DNA from: Piromyces finnis
Taxonomy: Eukaryota > Neocallimastigomycota > Neocallimastigomycetes > Neocallimastigales > Neocallimastigaceae
Assembly: GCA_002104945.1 (NCBI GenBank)
Contig: MCFH01000007.1
Coordinates: 248,001 to 312,000 of the forward strand
Length of the DNA: 64,000 bases
Reading direction: 5' to 3'
Shown here: positions 1 to 14,930 of the stretch, in pieces
How the letters are laid out: the number at the start of each line of letters is the position of its first letter
Numbering within the stretch: position 1 is the stretch's first letter
Notes under the pieces: model-generated
Told to the model about the DNA's origin: nothing
The model's input: only the letters and a program-made list of their open reading frames with translations
The model's database searches: none
Made by a program: the position numbers and the translations under genes

Positions 1-517
1 ATAGTATGTGATATAAATTATAATTTTTTAAAAATTATATCTTCTAATATTATCCAATGTGAACTTTTTAATAATAACATCATTTTTAATAAATTAATAA
101 AAAGGAAAATGAAAAGGTAATTATGAAAAATTCTATACATTCCAAACTATAATATTAAATTAAATGTTCAACCTTTAATTATCTTCTAATAATTATCTCA
201 AACATAATGTCAATTATGAAATTGGAAGGCAATATGGCATATTCTAATTTTTGTATAGAAAAAAATATAAACTAAATGTATTAGAAATATGTATGTAATG
301 ACGAATAATATAAACAAAATAATTAAATGTACACTAATAAATGTATATGTAAATAAAATTTATTTTATTAAGTAAATATAAATAATAATGTGATTTCTTT
401 ATTTACAAAATTAAAAATTTTTTTTTTTTCGAAATCTAAATTATTAATTTAGATAAGATTTAAGAATAGAAAAACGAATATTGTTTTTAATACAATTATA
501 TATATTAAAACAATAAT
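1..517. other. AT-rich upstream region, no gene seen
   Basis: Very AT-rich DNA with T and A homopolymers ahead of the DUF229 gene. I see no open reading frame with coding character, no RNA gene and no repeat related to the other elements in the window. It presumably includes the promoter of the gene starting at 518, but no specific element can be named. Confidence 0.6.
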
Positions 518-2968
518 ATGACTGATTATATACCAGTAGAAAAAAGTGAAAATAATTTAATTGTAGATGTTAATAATGAACCAGATTATCAACCTGATAG
601 TTTTAAAAAAACATACAATAAAAAAGGAAATAGAGAAGGTTATATTACAATTGCTATTTCATTTATATTATGGACATTATTCTATAAACTCAGTTTAGTT
701 GGTGGTGATTTAGGGTGGATAAAGGATCATTTATTCTTGATTGGTTCATTACTTTTTACATCTTTTCTATCATATAGTGTGATGCTTTGGAGAGTAGCAT
801 TTTTGAGAATTTCAAAAAGATTAAAGCTACTTAGTTATTGTTTAATAATTTTTTCCCTTGTAGGATTTTTAATATATGATCATGGTGAACTTTTTGATTA
901 CCATGGTATGTATAATTTTATGGTATTTTGTTTATTTGTTTTCATTGGAGATGGAATTGCTATCATTATATATTTTTGGTACAAATTATTTGGTAGAAAA
1001 AAGTTCATTATTTCGTTTACTTCATTTATTTTAATTATTGTAGTTATCTTAATTATTTCACTAAGACATTATATGAATATTTGGGGTAATGGTTATCTAA
1101 ATAAAAAAATTGAAGAAGGAGGGCAAAATTGTAAAGTTAGAAGACCAATTCCATGGTTTGATTTACTTCCAAGAGGTACACAGAACTTTTGGACTGGATC
1201 TCAAAGCTGTGCTAGAGAAGAAAAATTTGATGCTTTTTTTGATTCCACTGAAGAAAACAAATTAGTAGTATCTGGTTGTCCAAAAAGTGAAAAAATAACT
1301 TTTATGATATTACCTGAAACTCGTAATTTAACTTTCTATCAAAAGCAAGATGATATTTTTCGAGAATCAGTAATGAGCTTAGCGGAAGAAAAGATATATG
1401 ATTATACCGAGCCCATTAATCTTCCAGATATAGAAGCAGTATATATTACCTGTGGTGAACAAAGCAAATTAGTTACTCGTTTAGCTGGAAGAAGAGTTGA
1501 ACCACAGGTAGACAAAGTGCCAAAAGAAAAATTAAATGTTCTATTGATGTATTTTGATGCTGTTTCACGTAGACAGTTTTTCCGTAACCTTCCTAAAACA
1601 GTTAAAAAACTTGAAAGTCTAAATAATTCAGGTATCATGCATTTAAACCAGTTCTTCCGTTATGGTGTTATTGGTTTTAATACTAATAGAAATTCGTTAG
1701 GATTATTTGCCGGTGTACAATTAGAGAGAGGTAAAAAAGGTGTCCCAATTTGGGAAGATTATAGAAATCATGGATATGTAGCTGGTGCAGCTGATGATCA
1801 TTGTGAAGATTGGGGTATGTATATTATTATTATTTATCATTGTTTTATATTGAAATTATTACTAATTAAATATTTATTTATTTTTTTTTTCATATTTAAC
1901 ATTATTGCTCATTATTTTATTAATATCTTTAAAATATTATGCTTTCGAACCATTTATTTCAATCATATATATACGTTCAATTCATGATATAATTATATTA
2001 TATAATATGTCATATAATTTTATGATAATTTTTTTTTTTTAAAAAAAAATACTTGGATTTCTTAAATTTATGAAAATTTAATAAAAATAATACATTATTA
2101 TGAAATTAAAATGTAAATAGATACAAATTATAACAATCGAACAGAAATATCATTGGATCATGAATTAATCGCTCCATTCTGTTTACCTGAATATCATGAA
2201 CGTACTGGTAATCCACACGGTAATTTCAAAGGTGCATATTCTATTCGTAGACGTTGTATCACTGGTCAATATGTTCACAATTATGTATTAAACTATACTC
2301 GTCAATTTATTGATACTTATGACAGTACAAACCCGTGGTTCTTCCGTTCAAGTTTTATTGAAGGTCATGAAGGTACTGCTGAAGTTTTAAGTTTAATGGA
2401 TGATGATCTTGTTAATTTCTTTGATGGTTTTACTGAGGAAGTTTTAAATCATACTGCAATTTTTATTATGAGTGACCACGGATTACATATGGGTCTTTCC
2501 TATTTATTTTCTGATCAAGGTCGTACAGAACATAAATTACCACATCTTACCACTCTTATTCCGGAACAGTTTTTAAATAAATATCCTGAGTTAAGAACCA
2601 ATTTAGATAATAATGAGCAAAAATTAATATCTGCTTTTGATATTTATGCTACTTTACGAGATGTATTAGATTTTGATATTTTACATGAACCAATGGAAAA
2701 AACAGGAGAAGGAATTGATATTTTAAAAGCAAAAATTAATCATAAAAGATCTTATAATAATCTTAATTATCTTAACGACTATTTTGAAGAAATGGATAGA
2801 CTTAATAAAAAATATCAAATACATATTGAAAAAAGAGATAAAATAATTTATGGACCCGCAGTTGAAAATGCTACAATTGTTTGGGGTAATTCACTTCTTC
2901 GTCATGTTAGCGAAAACAGAACTTGTGAACAAATTATGATTTCTTCAGAAGATTGTGTATGCCATTAA
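518..2968 (+). CDS. Membrane-anchored DUF229 (sulfatase/phosphatase-like) protein, two exons
   Basis: Two exons, 518-1814 and 2121-2968, joined across a 306-base intron (donor GTATGT, acceptor AAATAG, phase 1), give 714 residues. The N-terminal 190 residues hold about five hydrophobic helices (for example YITIAISFILWTLFYKL near residue 43). The rest is a catalytic domain of the DUF229 type, a branch of the alkaline-phosphatase/sulfatase superfamily. FDAVSRRQFFR (residues ~345-355) fits the N-terminal metal/nucleophile motif, ADDHCEDW lies just before the intron, and IFIMSDHG (~546-553) is the second metal-binding motif. The intron interrupts the catalytic domain, and reading through it would add a hydrophobic nonsense tail. 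The substrate is unknown: the superfamily includes phosphoglycosyl and sulfate-ester enzymes. Family membership is well supported by motifs; the function is not. Confidence 0.82.
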
Positions 2969-3570
2969 TTTGTCATATCATAGTAAATAACAATAATAAT
3001 AAAAAATAATAATAATAACAACAATAATAATAATGATAATAATAACAACAACTAGTAATACTAATTAATGATTAAGAAATTATATTTTCATATAATAATT
3101 AGTTAGGTCATTATTAAATCAAAAAATATAATGTTTTATAGTTTAAATTTATTCATTAAATTGTCAAAAATTATGAATATTATAAAATCATTTATTCTTT
3201 ATGAATATCAATTGATAGTGTTTTTTTTTTTTTTTTTTTTTTAATTGTAAAAAACATCTTTAAACCAATTTTATTAATATAAACAAAACAATTTAATAAA
3301 TGTAATAGAGAAAAAATTAAATTTTCTTTTTTTCTTTTTTCTTTTTTTTTTTTTTTTTAAAAAGAAAAGAAGAAATAAAAGAAAATTTAATAGAATATAG
3401 TTAATATAAATATTATACATTTAGTAAAAAAAAAAAAAAGAAATATTATACTTTAATATAATATTTGATTTTCAATAGGACTAAAAATAAAAGCAAAATT
3501 GTTAACATTAGTTATGTTGCTCATATCTGTCTTGATTGCTTCGTAAGTATTGATGCTTTTATTAATAAAA
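2969..3570. other. Intergenic; possible decayed LINE 3' end near 3440-3560
   Basis: Mostly AT-rich with long T runs (3221-3242, 3341-3358). Between about 3440 and 3560 the order of motifs (a TATTATACTTTAATATAAT block, then TTTCAATAGGAC, then a CTGTCTTGATTGCTTC block) loosely tracks the 3' end of the LINE family on the minus strand, as at 16160-16290. This may be an older LINE end into whose flank the copy at 3581 later inserted. The similarity is weak and could be chance in such biased DNA. Confidence 0.3.
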
Positions 3571-3580
3571 TGAATGAAAT

Positions 3581-5438
<1,858 letters not shown>

Positions 5439-5448
5439 TGAATGAAAT

Positions 5449-5739
5449 AGTTAAACATGATTTCTTCTATTCAATTATAAATAAATAAATAAATAAATAA
5501 AAAACACAAATTGTTATAAAAAATGTCTAATATTTTATCTTTTTTATTTTATTTTATTATTTTATTTTATTTTATTTTATTTTATTTTATTATTTTATTT
5601 TATTTTATTATTTTATTTTATTTATATTTTATTTTATATTATTTTATTTTATTTTATTTATTTTATTTTTATTTCTATATTTTTCTTTATTTTTACTTTT
5701 AAAACTTTCTCTATATATTTAATTTTTTTCATAACATTC

Positions 5740-5781
<42 letters not shown>

Positions 5782-5866
5782 ATAGTAATAAATAAATTTC
5801 ATTATAATTAATAAATTAAATTCTATATTTTCCAAAATTTTTTGTTTTATATTATTAGTATTCTTT
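5449..5866. repeat. (ATTTT)n tract and poly-T, intergenic
   Basis: This gap lies downstream of GH3 gene 1. It holds a pentanucleotide-rich tract (about 5540-5665, repeats of ATTTT with single-base slips) and a pure T run (about 5742-5777). Nothing coding is seen. The T-rich DNA on this strand is A-rich on the GH3 transcript strand. Confidence 0.8.
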
Positions 5867-8134
5867 TTAGTAATACTTGTAAGCTCTCTTTCTTTGTTGA
5901 GTTTCTTCTTCATCAGCACTGTCTTCGACACCAACAGTTTCATCATCGGAAAATTCAATATCAATAATATCTTCATCATCGCTACTAATTTCTTCTTCAT
6001 CAGAAACAGTAACCTTAAGTGGTAAATCTCCAGCGTTAGCACCAGCGAAAATGGTGAATTCACCTGATGGCTTAACAAATTCCATTTCATCAACATCAAA
6101 GTAAGAAAGTTCATGGTTATCAATTAAGACAGTAGTTTCCTTAGTTTCTCCTGGTTGTAAAGTAAACTTATCGAAACCCTTGAATAAACGAACTGGGTAA
6201 TCCTTAACACTTTCTGGGAATGAAACAAAGAACATTGGTACAGCAGCACCAGCAACATCACCAGTGTTAGTAACAGATACAGTGGCATAAATACCATCTT
6301 CCTTCATTTCAGCAGATAAATTAGAGAATTCAAATGAAGTGTAAGATAAACCAAAACCGAATGGGAAGGTTGGCTTAATACCTTGCTTATCGAACCAACG
6401 GTAACCAACGAAAAGACCTTCATCATAGTCATATTGAACTTTTTCTTCACCACCCTTAGTAAGCTTTGGATCGTACTTAACATCGGTTGGGTAATCTTCA
6501 CGTGGAGCCCAAGTGTATGGTAAGTGACCAGATGGGTTGACATCTCCGAATAAGACATCAACAAGAGCGTTACCAGTTTCTTGGCCTGGCATACCAGCAA
6601 AGACAACACCCTTAACCTTGTCTAAGAATGGAACATTGACTGGTCCTGGAGCGTGAATAACAACAATGGTGTTTTCATTAACTGAGGCAACAGCATCAAT
6701 TAATTCGTTACCATGGTGCCATACATCTAAATCAACACGGTCACCTCTACTACCTTCAACGGTGATGTATTCTTCACCAGAAGAAGCTTGAACAAAAACA
6801 ATAGCTAAATCAGCATCCTTGGCGGCTTCAGCACCTCCTTCAGCATCATCTTGACCATAACCAACAATTTCAATGTTTTCTTGTTCAGCTCTCTTTGAAA
6901 TAGCAGAGAGTGGATCAATAACGTATCTGAAATCAGTAGTACCAGAACCCCAACCAAGAGCAACAGTACCGTCAACACATTGGTTATCAGTACAGAAATT
7001 AGTTGGTAAAGCATCCTTACCAATTACAGCAATCTTCTTAGCACCCTTAATTGGAAGGATAGCATCAGCGTTCTTTAATAAAACGTGACTATCAGCTGCA
7101 ACCTTTCTGTTAAGGGCCTTGTTTTCTTCAGTAAGAGTATCAACAGTCAAATTAACTTCTGGATAGCTTTCCATTTGACCTGCCTTAAATAAGGAACGAA
7201 TGATACGTAAAGAAGCATCATCTAATCTTTCTTGAGTAAGAATACCAGCATCAATATTTTCTTGAATGTGTGGACCCCAGAAACTGTCACCAATGTAATC
7301 TGGACCCCAGTACTTACCACCTGGCATGTTCATATCTAAACCAGAGGCAAAACTGTTGTCACCATCAAAAACAGACCACCAATCGGACATAATAAATCCT
7401 TGGAAACCAATTTTTTCCTTTAAGTAATCATTTAAAATTCTCTTATTTTGAACTGAGTAAGTACCATTAATAGCATTGTAGGAAGACATAATAGAATCAG
7501 CGGAAGCATCATTAACAACGCGAATGAATGGGTTGATGTAAACTTCCCAAAGAGCTTGTTCTGGAATGTTAGAAGAAGAAGAACCACGGTTCATTTCTTG
7601 GTCATTACCAACGAAGTGCTTTGGGGTAGCAATAACACCTTGTGATTGAATACCCTTAACAACTTCAACACCACATTGACCAACATAGTATGGATCTTCA
7701 CCAAAACCTTCCCAAATTCTTCCAGCAGCTGGAGCACGTTGAATATTTAAAGCTGGACTTAAAGCAGCATTAATACCTCTTTGGTAGAATTCGTTACCTT
7801 GGGCTTCACCAACCTTACGAAGTAAGGTTCTATCAAAGGTGGCAGCTGTGTTAATAGCAGCTTGCCATGAGGTGGCAGAACCATTACCAAATCTAACACC
7901 AGCTGGTCCATCTTGAAGGCAAATACCCTTGAATCCCTTTCTTTCAATTGGATCAATGGAACCAACACAAACACCTTGCATGTTTTCTCTACCAGTGGTA
8001 AGAGCAATCTTTTCTTCATTAGTTAAATCAGCAACCCATTCTCTGGCTTTAGCGTCGGCTTCTTCCCAAGTCATAGCAAGGGTCTTAGAAGCGCAAAGAA
8101 GAGCAACAGTGGATAAAACAGTATTGAATCTCAT
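5867..8134 (-). CDS. Secreted GH3 beta-glucosidase, copy 1
   Basis: This intronless gene of 755 residues fits a glycoside hydrolase family 3 beta-glucosidase, which releases glucose from cellobiose and short cello-oligosaccharides outside the cell. A signal peptide covers residues 1-20 (MRFNTVLSTVALLCASKTLA). The (alpha/beta)8 domain contains GFQGFIMSDWW with the nucleophile Asp251. The alpha/beta-sandwich domain contains SGEEYITVEG near 451-460 and the GDR loop that in family members carries the acid/base Glu. A fibronectin-III-like domain follows GLFVGYRWFDKQ. The last ~40 residues are strongly acidic and end in a dibasic KRAYKYY. No dockerin or carbohydrate-binding module is visible. Codons are far richer in GC than the flanks, as is usual for lignocellulose genes of gut fungi, many of which are thought to come from bacteria. 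The start is set by the signal peptide. Confidence 0.95.
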   Translation of the reverse strand: MRFNTVLSTVALLCASKTLAMTWEEADAKAREWVADLTNEEKIALTTGRENMQGVCVGSIDPIERKGFKGICLQDGPAGVRFGNGSATSWQAAINTAATFDRTLLRKVGEAQGNEFYQRGINAALSPALNIQRAPAAGRIWEGFGEDPYYVGQCGVEVVKGIQSQGVIATPKHFVGNDQEMNRGSSSSNIPEQALWEVYINPFIRVVNDASADSIMSSYNAINGTYSVQNKRILNDYLKEKIGFQGFIMSDWWSVFDGDNSFASGLDMNMPGGKYWGPDYIGDSFWGPHIQENIDAGILTQERLDDASLRIIRSLFKAGQMESYPEVNLTVDTLTEENKALNRKVAADSHVLLKNADAILPIKGAKKIAVIGKDALPTNFCTDNQCVDGTVALGWGSGTTDFRYVIDPLSAISKRAEQENIEIVGYGQDDAEGGAEAAKDADLAIVFVQASSGEEYITVEGSRGDRVDLDVWHHGNELIDAVASVNENTIVVIHAPGPVNVPFLDKVKGVVFAGMPGQETGNALVDVLFGDVNPSGHLPYTWAPREDYPTDVKYDPKLTKGGEEKVQYDYDEGLFVGYRWFDKQGIKPTFPFGFGLSYTSFEFSNLSAEMKEDGIYATVSVTNTGDVAGAAVPMFFVSFPESVKDYPVRLFKGFDKFTLQPGETKETTVLIDNHELSYFDVDEMEFVKPSGEFTIFAGANAGDLPLKVTVSDEEEISSDDEDIIDIEFSDDETVGVEDSADEEETQQRKRAYKYY

Positions 8135-10001
8135 TTTTATTTTTTTATTTTTTTTGTAATTATATTATATGGATATATTAAATGTTAAATTATTTTTTAT
8201 TTATTTAGTAATAATTTCTATTTTACAACTAATAAATAGATCAATTAATTTGTTTTTATTAAACTTTTCTATTTATTTATTTATTATTATTTTTATTTTT
8301 TTTTTTTTTTAACTAATATGTATTCTTTAAGAAGAACAAATATTGTTTACTTTTTTATTATTATTTTTATTTTTTTAATTATTAAAAAATTTGATAAAAA
8401 AAAGATATTTTGTTCTTTATATACTTGGCTAAAATTCTGGAAATTTTAATATATGTAATTTAAAAAAAGTGGAAACAAAAGTAGCTGTTGTTGTTGCACA
8501 GAAAAAGTTTAAGTAACATGTTATTAATATCTTTTGAATATATATATATATATTTTATTAATTTTATAAATTTTCATTAACCTAATATTATAATTAAAAC
8601 TAAGTGTATATTGTTAATATTTATGAATAATATATTATCACCAAATGTTGTATATCCTTCATTAGTGATCTACGGATTCAGGTAGTTTAGATTGATAATA
8701 TTTCAACTTTATTAGTTATAATTTAATAAAAATATAAGATATTTTATAAAATTCTATTGGCTAACAATAACATATATTAATATGTTTTGAATCTTTTCAT
8801 GTAAATATTATTAAATAAGATTTGGAAAATTTTGGAATTATGTATCAAGAAATTCAACTTTTTTTTTTTTAAAAAACTATGGTTCTAGAAAAAAAACGGA
8901 TACAAAAATTAATATATATTTGAATAATTAAATTAAGTTTTATTTTTATAGCAATTCAAATTATTCTTTTTTCTTTTTTCCATTAATTTAATCAAAGTAA
9001 AGAAAAATAAATGAAGTGTTTCAAAAGTAAATGAATATAATAGATAATCATAAATAACACTTTACAAATATTTTTCTTTTTTAAAATTATTTTACTTTAT
9101 AATTTTACTATATATAAAATAAATAATATTATATAAATATGTCTATTTATTTATTTATTTATTCATATCATTATATAGTTATTTTTTTGAAATATTTGAG
9201 TTTTTTTTTTGTTAATTTTATACATATATAATTGTATAAAACAAAAAAAGTACGTACATTATTATTATTTATATTGATAATAATTTATATAGTTTGTATA
9301 TATAAACAAGTTTAATTAAATACTTTTAAAATTAAATAAAATATTTAAATTTAAATTATATATTAAAGACTTGTTAAAACTTAATAATTTATATTACAGA
9401 TGTGAGAATAAGTAGTACTTAATTGTACTACACGATTATCAATATCTCATTCAAATAATCCGCTTCTATTATGAAAAAAATGGATAATGATAATTAGGAC
9501 TATTATAAGAATTTAAAAATGTCAATTTATGCTTTTTTTTTTAAAAAAAATATTAAATAAGTATAATCATTTGGTAAGAAACAAATATTTGAAAGTATAT
9601 GTTATTTAATTTTATTATTTTTTTTAAGAAATATTAATAAAATAAAAATTAAATATTGAAGAAGATATATATACTATATATATAAGACAAATAATTTCAA
9701 TACCCAAAAAATTATATATAATTTATGTTAGGTTTTTTTTTTAAATATGATTTTAATATATATCATATCATAGAAGAAGAAAAAATATTATATTATTTAT
9801 TAATTATCAATTTTAAAACTTTTTTTTTTTTTTTGGTTTTTATAACTTCTTGTATACTATTTATATTATAGTTTTTATATTACTTTTATGACAAATAGCA
9901 TGTTTTTATATATTTTATTTTTGTAAATTTATATTTTTATATTTTTAAAATTATATATAAATTAATATAAATGATTGAGTATTTGTATTTAATTATATAT
10001 A

Positions 10002-10043
<42 letters not shown>

Positions 10044-10070
10044 TGTTAGAATACAAAGAATTAATTAAAA
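8135..10070. other. Long AT-rich intergenic region upstream of GH3 copy 1
   Basis: About 1.9 kb of DNA with dense A/T runs and short ATATAT tracts. It includes an imperfect TAA/ATA repeat at 10003-10042 near its right end. No coding region, RNA gene or mobile element was recognised. The part next to 8134 is presumably the GH3 promoter; its T-rich leader resembles that of the other GH3 genes in composition only. Confidence 0.6.
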
Positions 10071-10610
10071 CTAAGGATTAAATAAGTTTTTTTTTTTTTT
10101 AACTTCCGAGTGCATTTCTCCCATCGATCAGAGTTAGCTCCAATGGTGGTTCTTAGAGAAACGTTGGCTCATTCCTATTGCTAGGTGGTTGTGACCCTCC
10201 TGGTCTGTCATACTGTTTCTTCAGCTTCGACGCTCACTTAATCCATGTACATTAGATGCATGTCGTTGTACGATATTTCACAACTACAATGCTAAGCCTC
10301 TTATAGTCAATTTGATCACGTGTCAACCGCCCCCTAATGTTTACACTTAAATTGATTAAGGAATATTATGTGTTTTTGGCATAGCCTAAGTCACCACTTA
10401 TTAAGTTCTAATTTGGAATGTACCATGTACACTAGACCCTCTCAGGCCGGCTAGACGAGTGTTATTATCATAGTAGTAAATTAGAAAGTTCATTTATACT
10501 TACCTGAATATCATAACCCAACCCATGGCAAACCCAGTGGGAAAATCCACAGGCACTGACATCTGCGGGGTCGAACCAGAAGCCTTATGTATGCTAAGGA
10601 TTAAATAAGT
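10071..10610 (-). mobile_element. SINE-like retroelement, 5'-truncated, with 17-bp target duplication
   Basis: The element proper is 10088-10593 on the minus strand, ending in a poly-A tail (T run 10088-10100). It is flanked by perfect 17-base direct repeats CTAAGGATTAAATAAGT at 10071-10087 and 10594-10610. It is nearly identical to the 3' ~500 bases of the element at 23392-24115 and is much richer in GC than its surroundings. It has no open reading frame of note. It contains a box-B-like GGTTCGACCCCG near its 5' end and a block shared with the LINE 3' coding end (10194-10230). The high identity to the second copy and the perfect duplication point to recent insertion, mobilised in trans. Confidence 0.85.
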
Positions 10611-11364
<754 letters not shown>

Positions 11365-14300
11365 ATGAAATTTTTAAAAGGATGTAGTATACAAAACTTT
11401 TTTAAAGAAAAGGGATATGATTATACTTTTGTATCTTCGGATATTGATAGTATGATCATGGAATGTGTCTCAGAAAATAATATAGAAAAATTTAATTTAG
11501 TAATAGAATATGCATATAAAATCGGTATTCTTCTTGATTTGAGTTTTATAGAAAAAGACGGCACATTTCCACTATTAAAAGCTATTGATAATGATAATAT
11601 TAAAATGGTAAAGAATATTATAAGATCATCTGCAAGAGGATATTATAAATTAAATATTAATAAAAAAGATAAAAATCAAAAATGGTGTCCTGTTTCAAAA
11701 GCTATTGATAATAATAATAGTGATATCTTAAAATTACTATTAGATTATTCAATTGATAAGAATATTAAATTAGATATGCAAGAATGTTATTGGAATGGAA
11801 ATACTCCATTTATAATGGCATTTGAAAAAAATAATATTATAATAGTTAGATTACTTATGGAATATGCTAATAAGAGAAATTATGTTTTTGATATAAATAG
11901 AAAAGGAGAAAGCGGTGATTATCCACTTTTATTAGCTGTAATGAATAATAATTATAGTATGGTTGAATTAATAATGGAATATGCTAATAAAAAAAATATA
12001 GTTTTAAACGTTAATGAAGAAAATTTCATTGGCAATTTTCCTATTCTAAATGCAATCTCAAGAAATAATATTGATATTTTAAAATTACTGATCTATTATT
12101 CCAACAAAAATAATATAATTTTAGAAATTAACAAAAAAGAACATATATTTGGAAATTATCCAATCTTGGAAGCTATTAAAAATTTAAATGAAGATACTCT
12201 TTTAATGTTAACACAATATGCCATTACTAATAATATAATATTAAAAATGTTTGACAAAGATAGGAATGGTAATTATCCATTATTAAAAGCTGTTACTAGT
12301 AATAGTAGTAGTATTATAAAAATATTGGTAGATTATGCTAGCAAAAATAATATTAGATATCAATGAGAAAGATATAAATATACATGATATTCCAAAAATT
12401 AATCCTGAAGTGTATTGTCAATTAGATATGTATAAAAATGATAATAAAATATTAATTGAATTTAATAATGAAAGTGAAATGTTAAAGTATTTTAAAAAAG
12501 CAGAAAAAACCAATGAAAATATAATAAAAGATAAGGTAAATATACAAATTATAATTATATTGTTAATTATTTTTTAATTTTTTAATACTGAAATTAAATT
12601 AAATGTTAATTGTATTAATATAATAATTTTTATTTTATTTTTTAATATTAAAATTAAATGTAAATCATATTAAAAGATTAATAACTATTTCAAAGAAAAA
12701 GACCTTGATTATCAAGTATATTCAAACAATATCAATGAAATTATAATGGATTGTGTTTTAGAGAATGATATAATTAAAATGGAATCTCTAATTAAATGTG
12801 CTATAAAAAATAATATTGTTTTAGATTTTAATAAAAACGATATTAAAAGAGAAAACGATGATTTTCCATTATTAACTACTATTAAAAATAATAATATAGA
12901 AATGGTAAGATTGTTCATGAAATATGCTCACAACAATAATAATATTGTTTTGAATATCAATGATTTTTCATTACTAAGTGCTATTAAAAATGATAATATT
13001 GAAATGGTAAAATTACTCATGAAATATGCTCGCGACAATAATATTATTTTGAATATTAATGATAAAGATAGCTACGGAAACTTTCCACTTCTAATATCAA
13101 CTTTTTATAATAATGTTGAAATTGTAAGATTGTTAGTAGACTATGCTATTGAAAATAATATCATTTTAAATGTCAATGATAGCGATAATAATGGATGGTA
13201 TCCGCTTTTAGAAACTATTAATAGTAATGGTATTGATATATTTAAAATTCTAATAGAATATTCCGTTAAAAATAACATTATATTAGATATAAATAAGAAG
13301 GATACTCTATCTGGATGGTATCCATTTCTTTTAGCTGTTGATAAAGATTATATTGGTTTTGCAGAATCTTTGATAAATTACGCAAATAGAATGAATATTA
13401 TTGTTGATATTAATGAAGGAAGTTTCTATAAAAATTCACCATTAATGAAAGCAATTAATAACAATAATGTTGAAATGGTTAAATTAATAATTGATTATGG
13501 AATAAATAACAATATTGTTATAAAAGTAAATGAAAAAGAAGTACTTTATAAAGATTATCCATTATTAAATGCTATTTCATATAATAATACTGAAATTGTT
13601 AAACTATTAATAGATTACTCCAATAAGCAAAACATTATTTTAAATGTGAATGAAAAAGGACATAAAGGATATTATCCAATATTAGAGGCTGTAACGAAAG
13701 ATAATAATGAATTAGTTAAATTACTCATTGATTACGCTAATAAAAACAATATTAATTTAAATATTAATGAAAAAAGTAATAATAAAAACTATCCACTTTT
13801 AGGTGCTATAGCAAATAACAACATCGGAATCGTTGAACTTTTAATGACATATTCATATGATAAGGAATTTAATTTAGAATTGAATGAAAAAAATGATATT
13901 TTATGGTATCCACTTTCGTTATCCATTTTTGATAATGCTTATGAGATTGTTGAATTATTAATTCATTACGCATATGACACTAATCAAATTTTAAATCTTG
14001 ATGAAAAAGATTTAATAAATATTTTAAATATTAAGGATGAAATTTTTAATATATTAAGTAAATTCAAACGAAAGGGAACAATTAATATTACATTTGCTAG
14101 TGATAATGAAAGTTTATTATTAGAAATACTTAATGATATTGATGAGAGAGAAAGACAAAAGGAAGAAGCTGAAAATTTGAAGCAAAAAGAAAATGATATA
14201 TCTGAAGATCAATTAAATGAAAAAGATATAATTGAAGATGAATTGGATGAAGAGACGGAAATTGAAGAGAAAAAAAGAATTGAAAAACTTAAAAATGAAA

Positions 14301-14930
14301 AACTCGAGAAAGTAAAAAATGAAAGAACTAAAAGAGAAGAAAAGGAAAAAAGCGAAAATAAAAATGAAAAATTAAATATTAATGATGATGAATATGCTAT
14401 TGCTGTATACAATTTTAAAGGTGAAAATAGCAATGAATTAAATATTAATAAAGGTGATTATCTAACCATTCTTAATTGGAATTATAGTGATGGATGGGTT
14501 TATTGTAGTAAATATAATGAAACTTCCAGTAAAGGACTTGTACCTAAAATATTTATTAAAAAATGTGACAATCCACAAAAATGTAAGTATTTTCTCTATA
14601 AAATAAACTTTATATTTTGATAAACTTATATTATTACATTATTATTATTGTTATTCAAATCATTAATTATTCAATAAACATGAAATAAATATATTAGATC
14701 AAGAAGAAGGAGATTTAGCAATTGCTACACATGATTTCGAAGGGTATAGTGAAGATGAATTAAATATTGCAAAAAATGAATATTTAAGAGTTCTTAATTG
14801 GGATTATAAGGATGGTTGGTCTTATGGATATGTAAGTGGTAATACTAAGAAAAAAGGCATCTTTCCAAAACTTTTTATTAGTAAATGTGACAATAATACT
14901 GCTAATAATGGTGCCCAAAAACCTTTATAA
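11365..14930 (+). pseudogene. Ankyrin-repeat protein with two C-terminal SH3 domains, frameshifted
   Basis: Exons 11365-12535, 12677-14582 and 14698-14930 join in phase, except for one frameshift near 12352. There the repeat consensus ..NNIILDIN.. is short by 2 or 5 bases, so the first frame stops at 12366. The N-terminal half starts with an FFKEKGYDY cap followed by about seven ankyrin-type units of ~38 residues (pattern: GNYPLL.AI.NNNIEIVKLLIDYA). After the first intron a second cap (YFKEKDLDY) and about eleven more units follow. A charged Lys/Glu region (~14150-14380) precedes an SH3 domain (YAIAVYNFKGENSNELNI to KGLVPKIFIKK). The last exon encodes a second SH3 (LAIATHDFEG..GIFPKLFISK). 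Ankyrin and SH3 domains bind proteins; a scaffold role is inferred. Whether the frameshift is real or an assembly error is open; if real, the second half may still be expressed. Confidence 0.75.

Noticed and set aside
7929-8159. Antisense frames over the GH3 signal-peptide regions (also 19550-19801 and 26009-26260)
   Set aside because: They mirror the GH3 coding sequence in another frame and are shared only because the GH3 genes are duplicates.
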